A program made the translations under genes and the position numbers. Positions 29,470 to 41,087 of a stretch of DNA of 64,000 nucleotides are shown in pieces. The stretch is from Brettanomyces bruxellensis (Eukaryota > Ascomycota > Pichiomycetes > Pichiales > Pichiaceae): contig NC_054687.1 in the NCBI RefSeq assembly GCF_011074885.1, positions 1 to 64,000 of the forward strand, read 5' to 3'. The notes beneath the pieces were generated by a model, which saw only the letters and a program-made list of their open reading frames with translations, was not told where the DNA came from and did no database searches. How positions within the stretch are numbered: the stretch's first letter is position 1; every line of letters starts with the position of its first letter.

Positions 29470-32331
29470 ATGTCGTCTCGTAGAAGAAGAGCATATCCAC
29501 AGCCAAATTATGCTGCACAGTCACCTTATGGAGCCACAACGGTTCCAGCAGGAAATGCCGCACCTGGTGCACCATCTGCATACTCGGTGGATCAAGCAGC
29601 TCAAGGAATAAGCCAAATGAACATTAATGGTGCTGGAGCGATGCCACAGGGTGTTCCTGGTGTTCGTGGCGCTGCAACTCCCCTCAATCCAATCAGTCCA
29701 AATATTCCAACTGCAGGTGCCAATCCTGTCAATTCGGCATATTACCAGCAGCAACCTCAACAGTCGGTCCCACTTTATCCTCAGCAGCAGGGCCAGCAGC
29801 CGCAGCTGCAACAACAGCAGCAGCAACAGGGTCAGCAATCCCAACAACTGGGATATCAGCCAATGGCACAGCAACAGCAGACTTATTTGAATCAGCCTGA
29901 ATACGGCCAACAGGGACCGGGTGCCGCTCCTCTCAACATGTTGTACTCAACAGATCTTCTCAAGGAGCTTCCCCCACCTATTGCAGATCTCCAATTTCCA
30001 CCGCCACCAATTGTGTTGCCGGCTAATGCGACAACCACTGGATCCGAGAGCTCTAATGCGGACTACCAGTACTTCAGATCCACTCTCAACGTGATTCCAA
30101 ACACAAGTAGCTTGCTAAAGAAGTCCAAGCTTCCATTTGCCATCGTCGTTCGTCCATACATCACTCTTCACGACTCGGACAATCAAATCCCAGTTGTTTC
30201 CGACTGCGTTATTGCCCGTTGCCGCCGCTGCCGTGCCTACATTAATCCTTTCATCCATTTCACAGAGAATGGTAGACGCTGGAGGTGCAACTTTTGTGGT
30301 CTTTTGAATGACGTGCCGTCGGCTTTTGACTATGACTCTGTTACATCGCAGCCAGCTCAAAGGATGGAAAGAAGCGAGCTTAACCATGGCGTTGTGGAGT
30401 TCGTTGCTCCTCCAGAATACATGATTCGTCCACCTCAACCTTTGGTTTACGTGTTTGTTCTCGATGTCTGCAAGTTTTCCATAGATAACGGATTGCTTGC
30501 GACGGTCACGAGGACCATACTCGACTCGTTGGACAGAATTCCAAATAAGGAAGGCCGCGCCAGAATTGCATTCATGGCTGTTGACAGTTCGATTTCCTAC
30601 TTTGCCATCCCAAGAGACGAGGAAACCGACAAGGAGACAAAGATGATGATTGTTTCCGACACAGAGGAGACACTTATCCCTGCTCCAGAGGGTATTTTGG
30701 TGAACTTGAAGGAGAGCAGGAAGAACATCGAGAAGTTGCTCCAGGAGATTCCATCGTACTTCGCAAACAACATGAGCACGGACTCTGCATTGGGCCCTGC
30801 GTTGAAGTCTGCACACAGCCTGATTTCAAGAATTGGAGGAAAGATCGAGGTGTTCACATCCACCTTGCCGAACATCGGAATTGGTAAGTTGAAGGTTCGC
30901 GATGAGAATGCTGTTGCCAACAAGCCCAAGGAGGCATCAGAGTTGCTCACGCCAAACTCCTCCTTCTACAAGTCGTTTGCTGTGGAATGCAACAAGTCTC
31001 AGGTTACCGTGGACATGTTTTTAACTGGATCCTCGTACCAGGATGTTGCCTCACTTTCAAATCTTCCAAGATTCACCGCGGGTCAGACGCACTTCTACCC
31101 AGCATGGTCGGCAAACTCCGTTGAAGATATCACAAAACTTTCCAAAGAGGTTTCCAACCACCTCAGTATGGACATTGCTCTGGAGGCTGTGCTTCGTGTT
31201 CGTGGATCAAACGGCATGCGCATGCAGTCATTCTTTGGAAACTTCTTCAACCGGTCCTCCGATTTGTGCTCCTTCCCATCTTTCCCTCGGGACCAGTCAT
31301 ATGTCATCGAGGTGTCCATTGAGGACTATATCACAAAGCCGATTGTCTATTTCCAGTGTGCAGTTCTTCACACCACTTGCTTTGGCGAGCGTCGTATCCG
31401 TGTCATGACTCTGGCTATACCAACTTCGAAGGATCTCAAGAGTGTGTATGCATCTGCAGATCAGCTTGCCATCACAAACTACTTTACGCACCGTGCAATA
31501 GAGAAGACGATGTCCTCATCCCTTGATGATGCACGTGACTATTTGCGCAAGTCGGTGGTGGACATTCTCAGCTTGTACAAGAAGGAAATTGTTCCGGGCA
31601 ACATGGGCTCATCTTCTCCTTTGCAGCTTTGCACAAACCTGCGAATGCTTCCTTTACTGTTGCAGTCTTTAGCCAAGAATATTGCATTCCGTTCAGGCCG
31701 CGTTCCATCAGACCATCGTGCTGCAGCATTGAATAAACTTGGATCGATGCCTCTTCCATATTTGATCCGTGCAATCTATCCATCGGTCTACAGCTTGCAC
31801 ACAATGCCCGATGATTGCGGACTTCCATACGAGGGTGAAGAGGAGGAAGGCGACGAAGAGCCTACTCAAAGTAGCGACTTGGAGCGTGGAGAAATCGTCA
31901 TTCCAGAGCCTGTTAACGCCTCGTGCATGAACTTGGCCCGCTATGGATTGTACTTGATCGACAACACATCGGAGTTATTCCTCTATGTTGGTGGAGATGC
32001 CGTCCCACAACTTGTCGAAGATGTGTTTGGCGTTCAGAACATTGCTGACATCAAGATTGGCAAGGCTGAACTTCCAGAGCTAGAAAACGAATTTAACACC
32101 AGAGTTAGAAACATTATCTCCAAGATTAGAGAAGGAAAGGATACCATTGAGTATCTGAACTTGTATGTTGTCGTTGGCCCAGGAAGTAACGAGAGTGCTA
32201 CTGCAAGCGCAAACAGAGATTTGATTCCGTTGCGTATATGGTGCATGTCTGACATGGTTGAAGATCGTGCTACCTCAAATGTTAGCTATAAGGAGTACTT
32301 GGGACAGCTTAGAGAGAAAGTTTCATCGTGA
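29470..32331 (+). CDS. SEC24: COPII coat cargo adaptor Sec24
   Basis: 953-residue COPII inner-coat subunit. With Sec23 it selects cargo and SNAREs at ER exit sites. Residues 1-170 are Pro/Gln-rich and disordered with Gln runs. A zinc finger CxxC..CxxC falls at about 251/254 and 273/276. The trunk domain begins [13 protein letters not shown] at about 325. Beta-sandwich and helical domains follow, with [13 protein letters not shown], and a gelsolin-like domain [14 protein letters not shown] lies near 840. An acidic insert [11 protein letters not shown] lies at about 788. Length and domain order match S. cerevisiae Sec24 (926). The conserved Leu of NLRML is encoded by CTG, evidence for the standard code. 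Confidence 0.97.
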   Translation: MSSRRRRAYPQPNYAAQSPYGATTVPAGNAAPGAPSAYSVDQAAQGISQMNINGAGAMPQGVPGVRGAATPLNPISPNIPTAGANPVNSAYYQQQPQQSVPLYPQQQGQQPQLQQQQQQQGQQSQQLGYQPMAQQQQTYLNQPEYGQQGPGAAPLNMLYSTDLLKELPPPIADLQFPPPPIVLPANATTTGSESSNADYQYFRSTLNVIPNTSSLLKKSKLPFAIVVRPYITLHDSDNQIPVVSDCVIARCRRCRAYINPFIHFTENGRRWRCNFCGLLNDVPSAFDYDSVTSQPAQRMERSELNHGVVEFVAPPEYMIRPPQPLVYVFVLDVCKFSIDNGLLATVTRTILDSLDRIPNKEGRARIAFMAVDSSISYFAIPRDEETDKETKMMIVSDTEETLIPAPEGILVNLKESRKNIEKLLQEIPSYFANNMSTDSALGPALKSAHSLISRIGGKIEVFTSTLPNIGIGKLKVRDENAVANKPKEASELLTPNSSFYKSFAVECNKSQVTVDMFLTGSSYQDVASLSNLPRFTAGQTHFYPAWSANSVEDITKLSKEVSNHLSMDIALEAVLRVRGSNGMRMQSFFGNFFNRSSDLCSFPSFPRDQSYVIEVSIEDYITKPIVYFQCAVLHTTCFGERRIRVMTLAIPTSKDLKSVYASADQLAITNYFTHRAIEKTMSSSLDDARDYLRKSVVDILSLYKKEIVPGNMGSSSPLQLCTNLRMLPLLLQSLAKNIAFRSGRVPSDHRAAALNKLGSMPLPYLIRAIYPSVYSLHTMPDDCGLPYEGEEEEGDEEPTQSSDLERGEIVIPEPVNASCMNLARYGLYLIDNTSELFLYVGGDAVPQLVEDVFGVQNIADIKIGKAELPELENEFNTRVRNIISKIREGKDTIEYLNLYVVVGPGSNESATASANRDLIPLRIWCMSDMVEDRATSNVSYKEYLGQLREKVSS

Positions 32332-33742
32332 TTGAATCATTGCACTCTACTTAGATTTCTTATTACACTGTTCTTATCTATATGTTCTCATTTATGAAGA
32401 ATTAACTTATTGGTCATTACATTGATTTTTCTTCGTCTTGCGTTGAAATCCTGCCATCTTCCCTCCATTTTTTTTCTTCTAAGATCCTAGAAATTTTCTT
32501 TTTACAAGCTGCCTTTTATATTAATCAATTTGCTTTTAATTGTGTCTACTGATAAGATTACTTGTTGTATCGGACTCAGTAGTTTATCATCGAATACTGT
32601 ATGTGCGTACATAGTATGATTATGGGAAGCCTTTGTGTAGAACAACGCAAAGAAGGATGTAGTATCGAGAAACACAGCAAAACTTCCAAGAATGTGTTGA
32701 AATAAACTGAAAAATCGTGTAAGCAGATGTGGCAAGTACGATTGATAGTTTTTCTGCTGCATTGTAATATCATCATTGAGATCTTTCTTGTCAGAAATTA
32801 AGGTTTAGCACAAACTACCATCACCAAAAAAATTGGCGGGACGAAAGAGGAACTAGAACAATGATAAAAAATCTCTTGAGCGTTGTAAACTGGAGTAGGT
32901 GGCTCATCCAATAATAGACGCGGAAAAGCTAAATTTTTTTTATTTTATCAGGCGTTTCGTAATCACATCACAGCACTTTCATCAGTTGACATTTTTGATT
33001 GTTGATGAACTAGGAAGGAGGGTGGAATGGCATTTTTGTGGTCATCCATCTCATCGTGACAAGAAGTGGGTGGACAAATCGCATATTCAGGACTCTTAAT
33101 TGTTTCCTCTGTCTGAACACAAGATTAGCTATGCAATTGACATAAAGTATTTCCTAAATGCTTTTTTTTTGTTTGAGCAATAATTTTGCGGGGATTAAGG
33201 AGGATACGAGAAAAAGGATGGGAAAAAGACAAAAAAAAGGACGGGGAATAATAAATTTTGCTTCCAGCAGTACTGGGGTCCCAGATAAGTAATAGGAAGT
33301 CTGAAAAGACATGTATATATGAGGATTTTTGAAAACCTGCAAATGTATATTACTGGAGCAACAATGAGACTGTAGTTATGTTTAATGTGGTTAAAAATTG
33401 AGTAAATGTAGTTGCCAAATTAAAGCATAGTTGTAAGGCATAGTTTAATTAAGCAGAAATAATTAGTTCAATTCTAAACCGCCTGATTTGTTAGAGATCA
33501 CAGAATGTTGCTGTATTTCGCGAGCATTACTTTAATTCTTAATTTTTTTTTTCAACATTTATTTTTCTAATTTTTTTTTTTAAAGTTTTCTCCTGATTTT
33601 AAGAAAGTTTGCTTTTTTTTCTTACGTACGAACCTCTTCCAACAAAACATATACTGTACGCTCCAAACATAATCGGATTAGTGAAAGCTACTGCAAACAC
33701 TATCTTTGAAAGGAAACACGGGATATACACACAATTATCGCA
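32332..33742. other. Long intergenic region SEC24-COX5
   Basis: 1.4 kb with T-rich stretches at 33540-33620. A 66-codon frame at 32899-33099 lacks an ATG, and minus-strand frames at 32502-32776 have no protein-like features. A CCAAT at about 32905 is too far from COX5 to call a HAP site with confidence. No gene seen. Confidence 0.5.
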
Positions 33743-34204
33743 ATGTTGGCACAGAGACTTTTAAAACCAAACCTTCTCAAGACTGTGAGTAAGAGTCAAA
33801 TAAGACTTGCTTCCACTGCCATTTCTCAGGCCTCGATATCCGGCTTGGACAAGAGGTGGGAGAACCTTCCAGAGCCAGAAAAGAAGACTGTTATTGACGC
33901 TTTGTCTGAGAGACAGAAACTCCCATGGGATCAACTCACGGCTCAGGAAAAGAAGGCTGCTTATTACATATCATTTGGTGAGTGGGGCCCAAGAAGACCA
34001 CTTTACAATGCTGCTGAAAAGAGAACCATCTTTTGGGGAACAGTTGCTGGTCTTGGTATCTGCACAGCACTTTTTCTAGGAATCAGACACTTCAGAAATG
34101 TTCCAAAGACGATGCACAAGGACTGGCAGGAGAAGTCTGATGAATACTTGAAGTCCAAACACGCCAATCCATTCAGCCATTACTCCCAGGTTCAGTCCAA
34201 GTAA
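33743..34204 (+). CDS. COX5: Cytochrome c oxidase subunit 5 (COX IV family)
   Basis: 153 residues, the same length as S. cerevisiae Cox5a. An N-terminal presequence (residues 1 to about 25, Arg/Lys/Ser-rich) is followed by the conserved RWENLPEPEKKTVIDAL, the KLPWDQLTAQEKKAAYYISFGEWGP region and one membrane span (about 95-117, FWGTVAGLGICTALFLGI). A short tail faces the intermembrane space, ending in an amphipathic KDWQEKSDEYLK segment. It is a nuclear-encoded subunit of complex IV in the inner membrane. Only one copy lies in the window, so Cox5a or Cox5b identity is undecided. Confidence 0.95.
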   Translation: MLAQRLLKPNLLKTVSKSQIRLASTAISQASISGLDKRWENLPEPEKKTVIDALSERQKLPWDQLTAQEKKAAYYISFGEWGPRRPLYNAAEKRTIFWGTVAGLGICTALFLGIRHFRNVPKTMHKDWQEKSDEYLKSKHANPFSHYSQVQSK

Positions 34205-35132
34205 GCATTTTCATCCAGAACTACATCTCAGCTTGCCACTACAGTTGGAAGCCATAATATAAGGCAGAACTTGTGGTGACTATCATCATTGCCTTTTGTT
34301 TTATTCCTTATTCGTCACCTTTATTTGTGATTCTCCGCTTGAGCTGGTTTTTGCCCCCTTTTAATCTCATTGACTCTGCTAGTTAATCATCTCAGATGGT
34401 GGGCTCTAAGTCTTGTGCTTTGAATTTGGTTCAATCGGGAAGAACAAATATTGCGAGTGGTCCCATATCTTCTCTGCCTTTACATTGGACAGTTGATTCA
34501 TCTGTCTTTCTCACAATTAACTTATTATTTTCTAAAATCATTACTCAAACTAAACCAGACTAAGATGCTTATCATTACAAAATTACTTTATTTCTAACGA
34601 TGAATAATTGCTCGAGCAATTTGGAGGACCTGATTTCTTTGGACTTCGTTTTAGCTGAGTGGAGACTGAATATTCATTTCTGTTCTGCGAAATCTATTTA
34701 TTTTCTACTGACTTCCTCTTCGGTTAGTGAGGTCAGCCATACAATACATGCTTGATTCTTATTTGATAGTCGAGGGCATCGGTCTTTCTTACACCCTCTT
34801 TCATTTTATTTTATTTGTTTAAGCTATCTTTCTCCTTAGTTGTGGGTTTTGTTTAGACGCTTTTTATTTGAACATCACTGACTTCTCTATTGGAACTTTC
34901 CATGCCTGTAATCGTAAAAGTCAATTTAATCAAAACAGTAGGGGAAAAATGGGTCACAAGGTGCTTTTCTAGCGAGGACATTGTGATTTTCTTTTTTTAT
35001 TTGGTGTAAGGCAGTGCACAGGTAAAGCAAAACAGCTCCTTTTTGCTCTTACAGAAACACAGAGGCGATTTAAGTCGTACGGAAAGTGAAACACATCGAG
35101 AGACAAGTTTAATCAAAAGATAGAGCATTGCA
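34205..35132. other. Intergenic region COX5-VPS28
   Basis: 928 bp, T-rich, no supported frame. A perfect 16-bp palindrome AATTGCTCGAGCAATT lies at 34606-34621. No tRNA or snoRNA with confident boxes was recognised. Confidence 0.5.
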
Positions 35133-35939
35133 ATGCAACCATACACACCCAGATCAAATGTTAGATCAGTGACAATTGGAATGATAAAAGGGGCTAAACG
35201 GTCACTTGATATCGAGATACCACTTTTTGAAACACACAGTGAAAGAGAAAGATGCGAGTCTATTGCTGAATTGTATTCAATTATAGTTGCTATCAACATA
35301 TTGGAGAAAGGCTATATTAGGGATGAATTTGTGGATAACGAAGAGTACTATACAAACACTACGATGAGATTTATAAAACAGTTCTACTTGACTTTGGAGA
35401 ACGATGAGGTGAAGCAAGAATTCAAGGATATCGATAACTTTGTGAAAAAATACCAGCTCAATTGTCCGCTGGCGGTAAAGAGGCTCAAATTACGAATGCC
35501 TGCTACGATTGAACATTTGTCTATTGTTGAGGAAGAGACGAAAGAGATATCAGACGAAAACAAGCAAGATAAAGGTGATGAGAACGAGAGTTCCAAGAGA
35601 CCAACACAGAAAAAGGAGATCAGCGCTGATACTGAAAGTGCAGTACCTGAAGGTTATAAAGGCAGAGCAATAGCAGAAGCAACTGGGGCATTTATCACAA
35701 TGATGGATGCCATTAAATTGAGTTATAATACGAAAGAGCAGTTACATCCTTTGCTCACGGATATTGTGACAGCAACAAACAAAGTTTTTGATGATTATGA
35801 TTCAAGACCAAAGCTCGTGCAATGGCTTATTACTCTCAACGGATTAAAGTTTGATGAAGTTTTAAGTGAGAATCAGCTGAAAGAACTACTTTGGGACGTT
35901 GATAGCGCTTATAAGGGATTTTTTGCTAAGTTAGGATGA
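35133..35939 (+). CDS. VPS28: ESCRT-I subunit Vps28
   Basis: 268 residues (S. cerevisiae 242). The N-terminal core-binding part has EIPLFE, SIAELYSIIVAINILEKGYI and RFIKQFYLTLE. A Lys/Glu-rich linker (about 135-175) is longer than in S. cerevisiae. The C-terminal four-helix domain begins AEATGAFITMMDAIKLSYNTKEQLHPLL and ends QLKELLWDVDSAYKGFFAKLG; it binds Vps36 of ESCRT-II. The protein acts on endosomes in sorting of ubiquitinated cargo into multivesicular bodies. The first about 28 residues are extra and basic. Confidence 0.96.
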   Translation: MQPYTPRSNVRSVTIGMIKGAKRSLDIEIPLFETHSERERCESIAELYSIIVAINILEKGYIRDEFVDNEEYYTNTTMRFIKQFYLTLENDEVKQEFKDIDNFVKKYQLNCPLAVKRLKLRMPATIEHLSIVEEETKEISDENKQDKGDENESSKRPTQKKEISADTESAVPEGYKGRAIAEATGAFITMMDAIKLSYNTKEQLHPLLTDIVTATNKVFDDYDSRPKLVQWLITLNGLKFDEVLSENQLKELLWDVDSAYKGFFAKLG

Positions 35940-36945
35940 ATTGTGATAATGCTAAACATATATTGGATAGACGTGCTTTTGATAATTGATTCTTGTACTA
36001 ATCACCGAACGATCTTTGTTGTACCACCATTCTGTGATATTAATGGTGCAAGGATGCATTCCCGCGATTCAATACTGTACGAATAATTGGGGGAGAGAAT
36101 CATTCATTCCAACTGATAAGAGAAAAAAGAAGAATTCAGCGATACTAGAACGAGGCGAAGGGCTTCTTTGTACCGGCAGATATACAAGTACAAATTACGA
36201 TAAAATTGGTTTGGTAAAAAAAAAGGGTAGTAATAAAGTAATAATAGATAAAAGTAAAATGCGTTGAGCCAGTGTGCCAAAGACGTGAAGAATGAATAAA
36301 TTCAAAATTCAAGAGTTTTCAGAACAGAAATCCGATGCCCGGGTGCACAATAACGGGAGGAAGTGGCTGTATAGGGAAACAGAAACCGGAGGGGACCAAG
36401 GTTGCGTTGCGTCATAATGGCGGAGAAAGAAGGATAGAAGAAACATAATAAATGTATCGGCGCGAGTTAGCCGATCCTTATTTTTGCTTTATTTTATTTT
36501 TTCGTAAGACTGAGTCATTTTTCAGTTTCTCGCGAGTACGCAAAACAAAAAATTTTTTTTCATACCGTTTCCGGAGTTTGCAAGGTGAAAATTGCGAGAG
36601 AGGACGAGGGAGCAGGTAGGTTTAGGTGAACAGTGCATTGTTGGGCAAACCAGGGTGGTATTGTTTTTCCAGGTACGGTGAGAAATATAAATTTAATGTG
36701 GAGGAAAGGACAATTTGTAAATCATATATGAGCACAGGATTTCTGCGGACGGGACTCTATCGATAGGTTGTTTTGAGTATTTGAAATTCGGCCATTACAA
36801 AGCGAGACGTTACACGGTACTTAGAGTATTGAACTAAATAGCAGTCTTTGGTATAAAATTCCAGTTGTTACGAGCAGCACTAGGAGGATTACAGAATTAG
36901 AACAAGGCCAGGAAAAAAAAAGAAAACAAGACAGATATTGACAGA
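35940..36945 (+). other. Intergenic region upstream of HOM3
   Basis: 1 kb upstream of HOM3 carrying a Gcn4-type site (listed separately) and a poly-purine stretch just before the start. A 93-codon frame at 35986-36267 is not protein-like. No other gene seen. Confidence 0.55.
36511..36517 (+). promoter_or_regulatory. Gcn4-type site TGAGTCA upstream of HOM3
   Basis: TGAGTCA (TGACTCA on the other strand) is the exact Gcn4 consensus, 429 bp before the HOM3 ATG. HOM3 is a known general amino-acid control target in S. cerevisiae, so the site is plausible; activity is inferred. Confidence 0.6.
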
Positions 36946-38643
36946 ATGAGTTTAGCAGCATCCACAAGCTCATTATCAGCACTTACATCAGGCTGGGTTA
37001 TTCAAAAATTCGGTGGAACCTCGGTGGGTAAGTTCCCAGAAAAGATCTGCGATGAGATCGTGAGCCCACACCTCAAGAATAACCGGGTTGCCATAGTGTG
37101 CAGTGCCCGGTCATCGAAAACAAAATCAGAGGGCACTACAAGCCGGCTTTTGAGAGCAGCAGAGCAAGCAGCAGAAGGCTGTGCAGAGGATGAGGAGGAA
37201 GGAAGCAGCAGGAGTGGAAGTACGAGCGACAGTGTGTTTGGAGAGTCGGGCGCGGACGATTTGAGCAATGCAGCTTTCCAGAAGACACTTGATTTGGTGG
37301 AGGCGGATCACGTGAACAATGCAGAGGCAAGAATCAAGAATGAGGAGCTTCAGAAAAAGCTCATCGCAGAAACGAGAGCGGCAGTGCACTCGGTCCGGAG
37401 GCTGTTGGAGGCATGCAGTGTGATTGGAGAGATCCCGGAGCGCACGAACGACATTGTTATGGCATGTGGTGAGCAGCTCAGTTGCATGTTCATGACTGCG
37501 TTGCTGAAAGATCACGGCACACCGGCCGAGTACTTAGATTTGTCGGATATCGTGGTAGGTTTTACGCGAGAGATGCAGAACGAAGGCAGCATACCAGACC
37601 CAACGGAGCACGAGAAAGGCGAGCTTAAGCCACAGTTCTACGCCAGATTGGCCCGGGAAATTGCATCTCGAGTCCGTAGTGTGCCAACAGGCGTTGTTCC
37701 GGTGTTGACGGGCTTCTTTGGCCCAGTTCCCGGCGGAATGTTGAACTCGGTGGGCCGCGGATACACGGACTTGTGTGCAGCATTGTGTGCAGTCGGAGTT
37801 TCTGCCGATGAGCTCCAGATTTGGAAGGAGGTGGACGGTATTTTCACAGCGGACCCGCGGAAGGTCCGCAGTGCCAAGCTTCTTTCCTCGGTTACACCCG
37901 AGGAGGCCGCCGAGCTTACCTACTACGGCTCCGAGGTCATCCACCCGTTTACCATGGAGCAAGTGATCAAGGCCAAGATCCCGATTAGAATCAAGAATGT
38001 CATGAATCCAAACGGCCGCGGTACCGTTATATATCCGAACAACGTGGCCAAGAGGGGCGAGGCAACACCGCCACACCCTCCAATCTCGGCCGAGAACTTG
38101 CCACAGGAGCTGTTCAGTGTGCGTAAGACGGCCACCGCCATCACGGCCAAGCCAGATATTGCAGTTCTGAACATTCACTCGAATAAGAAGACTCTTTCGC
38201 ATGGCTTTTTGGCCAATGTCTTCCGTATTTTGGACCGCCACAAGCTCGTGGTCGACTTGATCTCCACCTCGGAGGTCCACGTGTCGATGGCAATGAATTA
38301 CTCCAAGGAGAGAAGGAGAAACCTCAATTTGGCCATCTCGGAGTTGACCAAATACGGTGAGTGTGACGTCACCACCGGGCTTGCAATCGTTTCTCTGGTT
38401 GGGATCCACATGAAGCAGTTGATCGGCATTGCCGGTGCCATGTTCAAGATCTTGGCCGACGAGAAAATCAACATCGAGATGATTTCCCAGGGTGCCAATG
38501 AGATTAACATCTCCTGTGTGATCGACGAGCATGACGTCATCAAGGCACTTAACGCACTTCATGACAAGGTCATTCTCCGCCCAGTAGAGTCCGGAGCCGG
38601 CATTCTTGACCAGAGGATCAGCGAGTTGCGTTTGAGCGAGTGA
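36946..38643 (+). CDS. HOM3: Aspartate kinase
   Basis: 565 residues (S. cerevisiae Hom3 527). It phosphorylates aspartate, the first step to threonine, methionine and isoleucine, and is feedback-inhibited by threonine. It shows the amino-acid-kinase start VIQKFGGTSVGK, the NDIVMACGEQLS segment, GFFGPVPGGMLNSVGRGYTD with the nucleotide-binding residues, and ELQIWKEVDGIFTADPR. Two ACT domains occupy the last 150 residues (AVLNIHSNKK.., VSLVGIHMKQLIGIAGAMFK, INIEMISQGANEINISC). An extra Ser/Glu-rich insertion lies at about residues 65-100. The body of the gene is GC-richer than its flanks, as is usual for a well-expressed gene. Confidence 0.97.
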   Translation: MSLAASTSSLSALTSGWVIQKFGGTSVGKFPEKICDEIVSPHLKNNRVAIVCSARSSKTKSEGTTSRLLRAAEQAAEGCAEDEEEGSSRSGSTSDSVFGESGADDLSNAAFQKTLDLVEADHVNNAEARIKNEELQKKLIAETRAAVHSVRRLLEACSVIGEIPERTNDIVMACGEQLSCMFMTALLKDHGTPAEYLDLSDIVVGFTREMQNEGSIPDPTEHEKGELKPQFYARLAREIASRVRSVPTGVVPVLTGFFGPVPGGMLNSVGRGYTDLCAALCAVGVSADELQIWKEVDGIFTADPRKVRSAKLLSSVTPEEAAELTYYGSEVIHPFTMEQVIKAKIPIRIKNVMNPNGRGTVIYPNNVAKRGEATPPHPPISAENLPQELFSVRKTATAITAKPDIAVLNIHSNKKTLSHGFLANVFRILDRHKLVVDLISTSEVHVSMAMNYSKERRRNLNLAISELTKYGECDVTTGLAIVSLVGIHMKQLIGIAGAMFKILADEKINIEMISQGANEINISCVIDEHDVIKALNALHDKVILRPVESGAGILDQRISELRLSE

Positions 38644-38777
38644 TGAGATGCCGCTGCTGGACGGACTTTCTGTATCAGCTATGACTTAATTAAACAGATA
38701 TGTACGAGAAATATAAAATAGAAGCAAGACAATGTAATCAAAGCAGCGATTATTTACTGTACAGCCACTAATATTAC

Positions 38778-39623
38778 TTAAAACACAAACACCTGATCCG
38801 CAAGCTTCGAGATAGGCTTGGCTTTCTGGAAGCCCAATTCGACTGCTGCCTTTTTGAGCGCAGAAACCATAGGAGGTGGGCCACAGAGCAACAATTTGCT
38901 ATCGTCCGAAGGGCCCGGCAACTTCTTTGCCATCAAATCCTTGTCAATGAACCCAGTACCAGCACTCCATCCTTCAGGAGGTTTGTTCAAAACGTGATAA
39001 ACATGAATATTACTGTGCTCCTTGGAAAGCTCATCCAACTCCTTTCTGAGAAGAATGTCCTCCTCAGAGACGTTGGCGTAGAGTAGATTCACCTCAGTCT
39101 TGTCACCAGGGTTGTTGCAAATGGCCTTGATGATCTGGTACATTGGTGTAATACCGGTTCCTCCAGCTATCATGCTTAGACTGGAAACCATGTTGGGAGT
39201 GTAGGTGAAAAATCCCTTGGGACCCTTCACCTTGATCGACTCGCCGATTTGGAGCCCATCAATGTATCTGGACACGTTACCGTTGGGGTACACCTTGATC
39301 AAAAGTTGAAACTTACCCTTTGCGTCCTCATCTAGCGAGGTTGGAGTGTAAGATCTCACAACTTTCTTACCTTTGATTTCAGAAGTGATCTGAATATGCT
39401 GCCCAACGGGGAGTCCAAGAACATCAGTCGATCTTGGAAGACCAAACGTGTACAATGTTGAGTTGTGGTTGACCTTTTCCTTTGCAACCAATGGGAACTT
39501 CTGGAATTTCTCATTCGTAAGCACTTTCCTCTCTTTGGGTTCTCCTTTGGAGAGAAAGACACCGACTAAAATGATAGTCAATGCAGATAACGCTGAATAC
39601 AAAATAAGCTGATCTGAGGCCAT
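38778..39623 (-). CDS. CBR1: NADH-cytochrome b5 reductase 1
   Basis: 281-residue membrane-anchored flavoenzyme (S. cerevisiae Cbr1 284). An N-terminal membrane span (about 6-24) is followed by the FAD-binding segment RSYTPTS, the PNGNVSRYIDGL loop, the NADH-binding GGTGITPMYQII motif, LLYANVSEEDILLRKELDEL and the CGPPPMVSALKKA motif near the C-terminus. It transfers electrons from NADH to cytochrome b5 for fatty-acid desaturation and sterol synthesis. The lack of a mitochondrial presequence favours Cbr1 over Mcr1. Confidence 0.94.
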   Translation of the reverse strand: MASDQLILYSALSALTIILVGVFLSKGEPKERKVLTNEKFQKFPLVAKEKVNHNSTLYTFGLPRSTDVLGLPVGQHIQITSEIKGKKVVRSYTPTSLDEDAKGKFQLLIKVYPNGNVSRYIDGLQIGESIKVKGPKGFFTYTPNMVSSLSMIAGGTGITPMYQIIKAICNNPGDKTEVNLLYANVSEEDILLRKELDELSKEHSNIHVYHVLNKPPEGWSAGTGFIDKDLMAKKLPGPSDDSKLLLCGPPPMVSALKKAAVELGFQKAKPISKLADQVFVF

Positions 39624-41087
39624 TTTTTAGTAATACAGATGCTAATCACGTGCAGATATGTCTTTGATGTGGGTGAGAGCAGTTTCAGCAGTACGCGAGT
39701 GAAGTATGATTTCACACAAATAAGTTTTCGATTAAGTAATCCGCATAAAACTGGTTTGATTTATCTTTTTTTTTTAGCCTTACAATTTTCTATTTTCCTT
39801 TCCTCCCAGATTTGTACGAAGAACGGTCGTTTGGCCAACGGCAGCCGATAACAAGGAGAAAAAATATTAGACGATAGTAGACATGAACGGAATACTATCT
39901 TTTTTACAACTTTCAGACATACATATTTACACGACAGATACGAAGATTCGTATCAATTACTTCATTTTTTCTAGTTTTCTACATTTCTTCCCTAGGTCAC
40001 TGATAAGTGATTTTTGTGTGTGTGTGGCGTAAAATCTTAAATGATGTAAACACTTAACAAAGACCACATTGTAGTAAAAATAATAGCGGAAAGTGGTGTG
40101 CCTGACAGTTTTCATGAAATTTCATTTCATTGTACTAAACATCAACACGGGCAGTTGACCACTGATCGCCGAATGAAACTTGAAAATTGTGTTGCAATGC
40201 CGTTTCGAGGACGGGATCCAGAAAATCATGACCTTTATTTCATTTTGTTGCCGTGAGAAATCGCAAATGCAAAATTGTTACTTTGCTCAAGGCAAATCCA
40301 GCCTGGGTACAGGTGATATTCAAATTCTTATGTATACTTAGTGTATGATGCCCCATATACCTATTAGGATATATTTCAGATAACCGTGGTGAAGCTTTTG
40401 TTACAGGAAAAAACCGAGATTGGCACGTGAAAATACGCCATTAGGATTGAGTGCTTTTTGTTTCGGAACTACTCGGTTACATCATGCGAAAAGAAAGGGG
40501 GAAAAATTCAATACACTAAAATGAGAGAAAATTAAAGGCCGATAGACGACAATACCGATTAGTGGGGAATTTCTGATTTTCTCCAAAATATTAATGAGAG
40601 TAGCGAGATTTGGATTGACCCCAGTGAATGAAGTGAGAGCAGATAAAGAAAATGAAAAAAATAAAGAAAAAAAAAAGAGCGGGAGGTTTCGGTATCCTGG
40701 GACTTTCGAAAAAAGAAGAAAAAAAAAAGGGGGGAAAAAATTAAGCATAACAAACTAGGGATGGTCCGAATTAAATTGATCGAGCAGAAACGCACCGAGC
40801 AGGAACACAGACCATTTTTACAGATAGAAAGCATTGGCAGAAAAAAGGGGATTCTTAACTGGTAGAAATATCAAGGGTCTCGGTCAAGCAAGAATTGCTA
40901 ATCATCATAGGTGATACAGCCAGGCTTTTTTTTTATGGCCATCCCTCCCGGTTTTCGTTAAATTAGAATTGACTACATTGGGTTCAAATCAGGGGTTGAT
41001 AATAGAATTGCGGGAACCACATGAGATAGAATATATAAAAGGAGAATTTCAAGGACAGAAATATACGGGAATAAAGAAGGTAAGAGG
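39624..41087. other. Divergent intergenic region CBR1 / SKY1
   Basis: 1.46 kb shared promoter space. It holds a (TG)n run at about 40015-40026, an A/G-rich tract at 40650-40745 and T-runs. Frames present here (39639-39851; minus frames at 40482-40834) are low-complexity and unsupported. Confidence 0.55.

Noticed and set aside
32899..33099. 66-codon frame between SEC24 and COX5
   Set aside because: Begins with GTG, no ATG, no homology seen.
34590..34650. Possible C/D box snoRNA (CGATGAATA .. CTGA)
   Set aside because: Box C is imperfect, no terminal stem and no clear guide; the palindrome there is better described as such.
37534..38562. 342-codon antisense frame within HOM3
   Set aside because: Antisense to a clear aspartate kinase with strong codon periodicity; no motif of its own.
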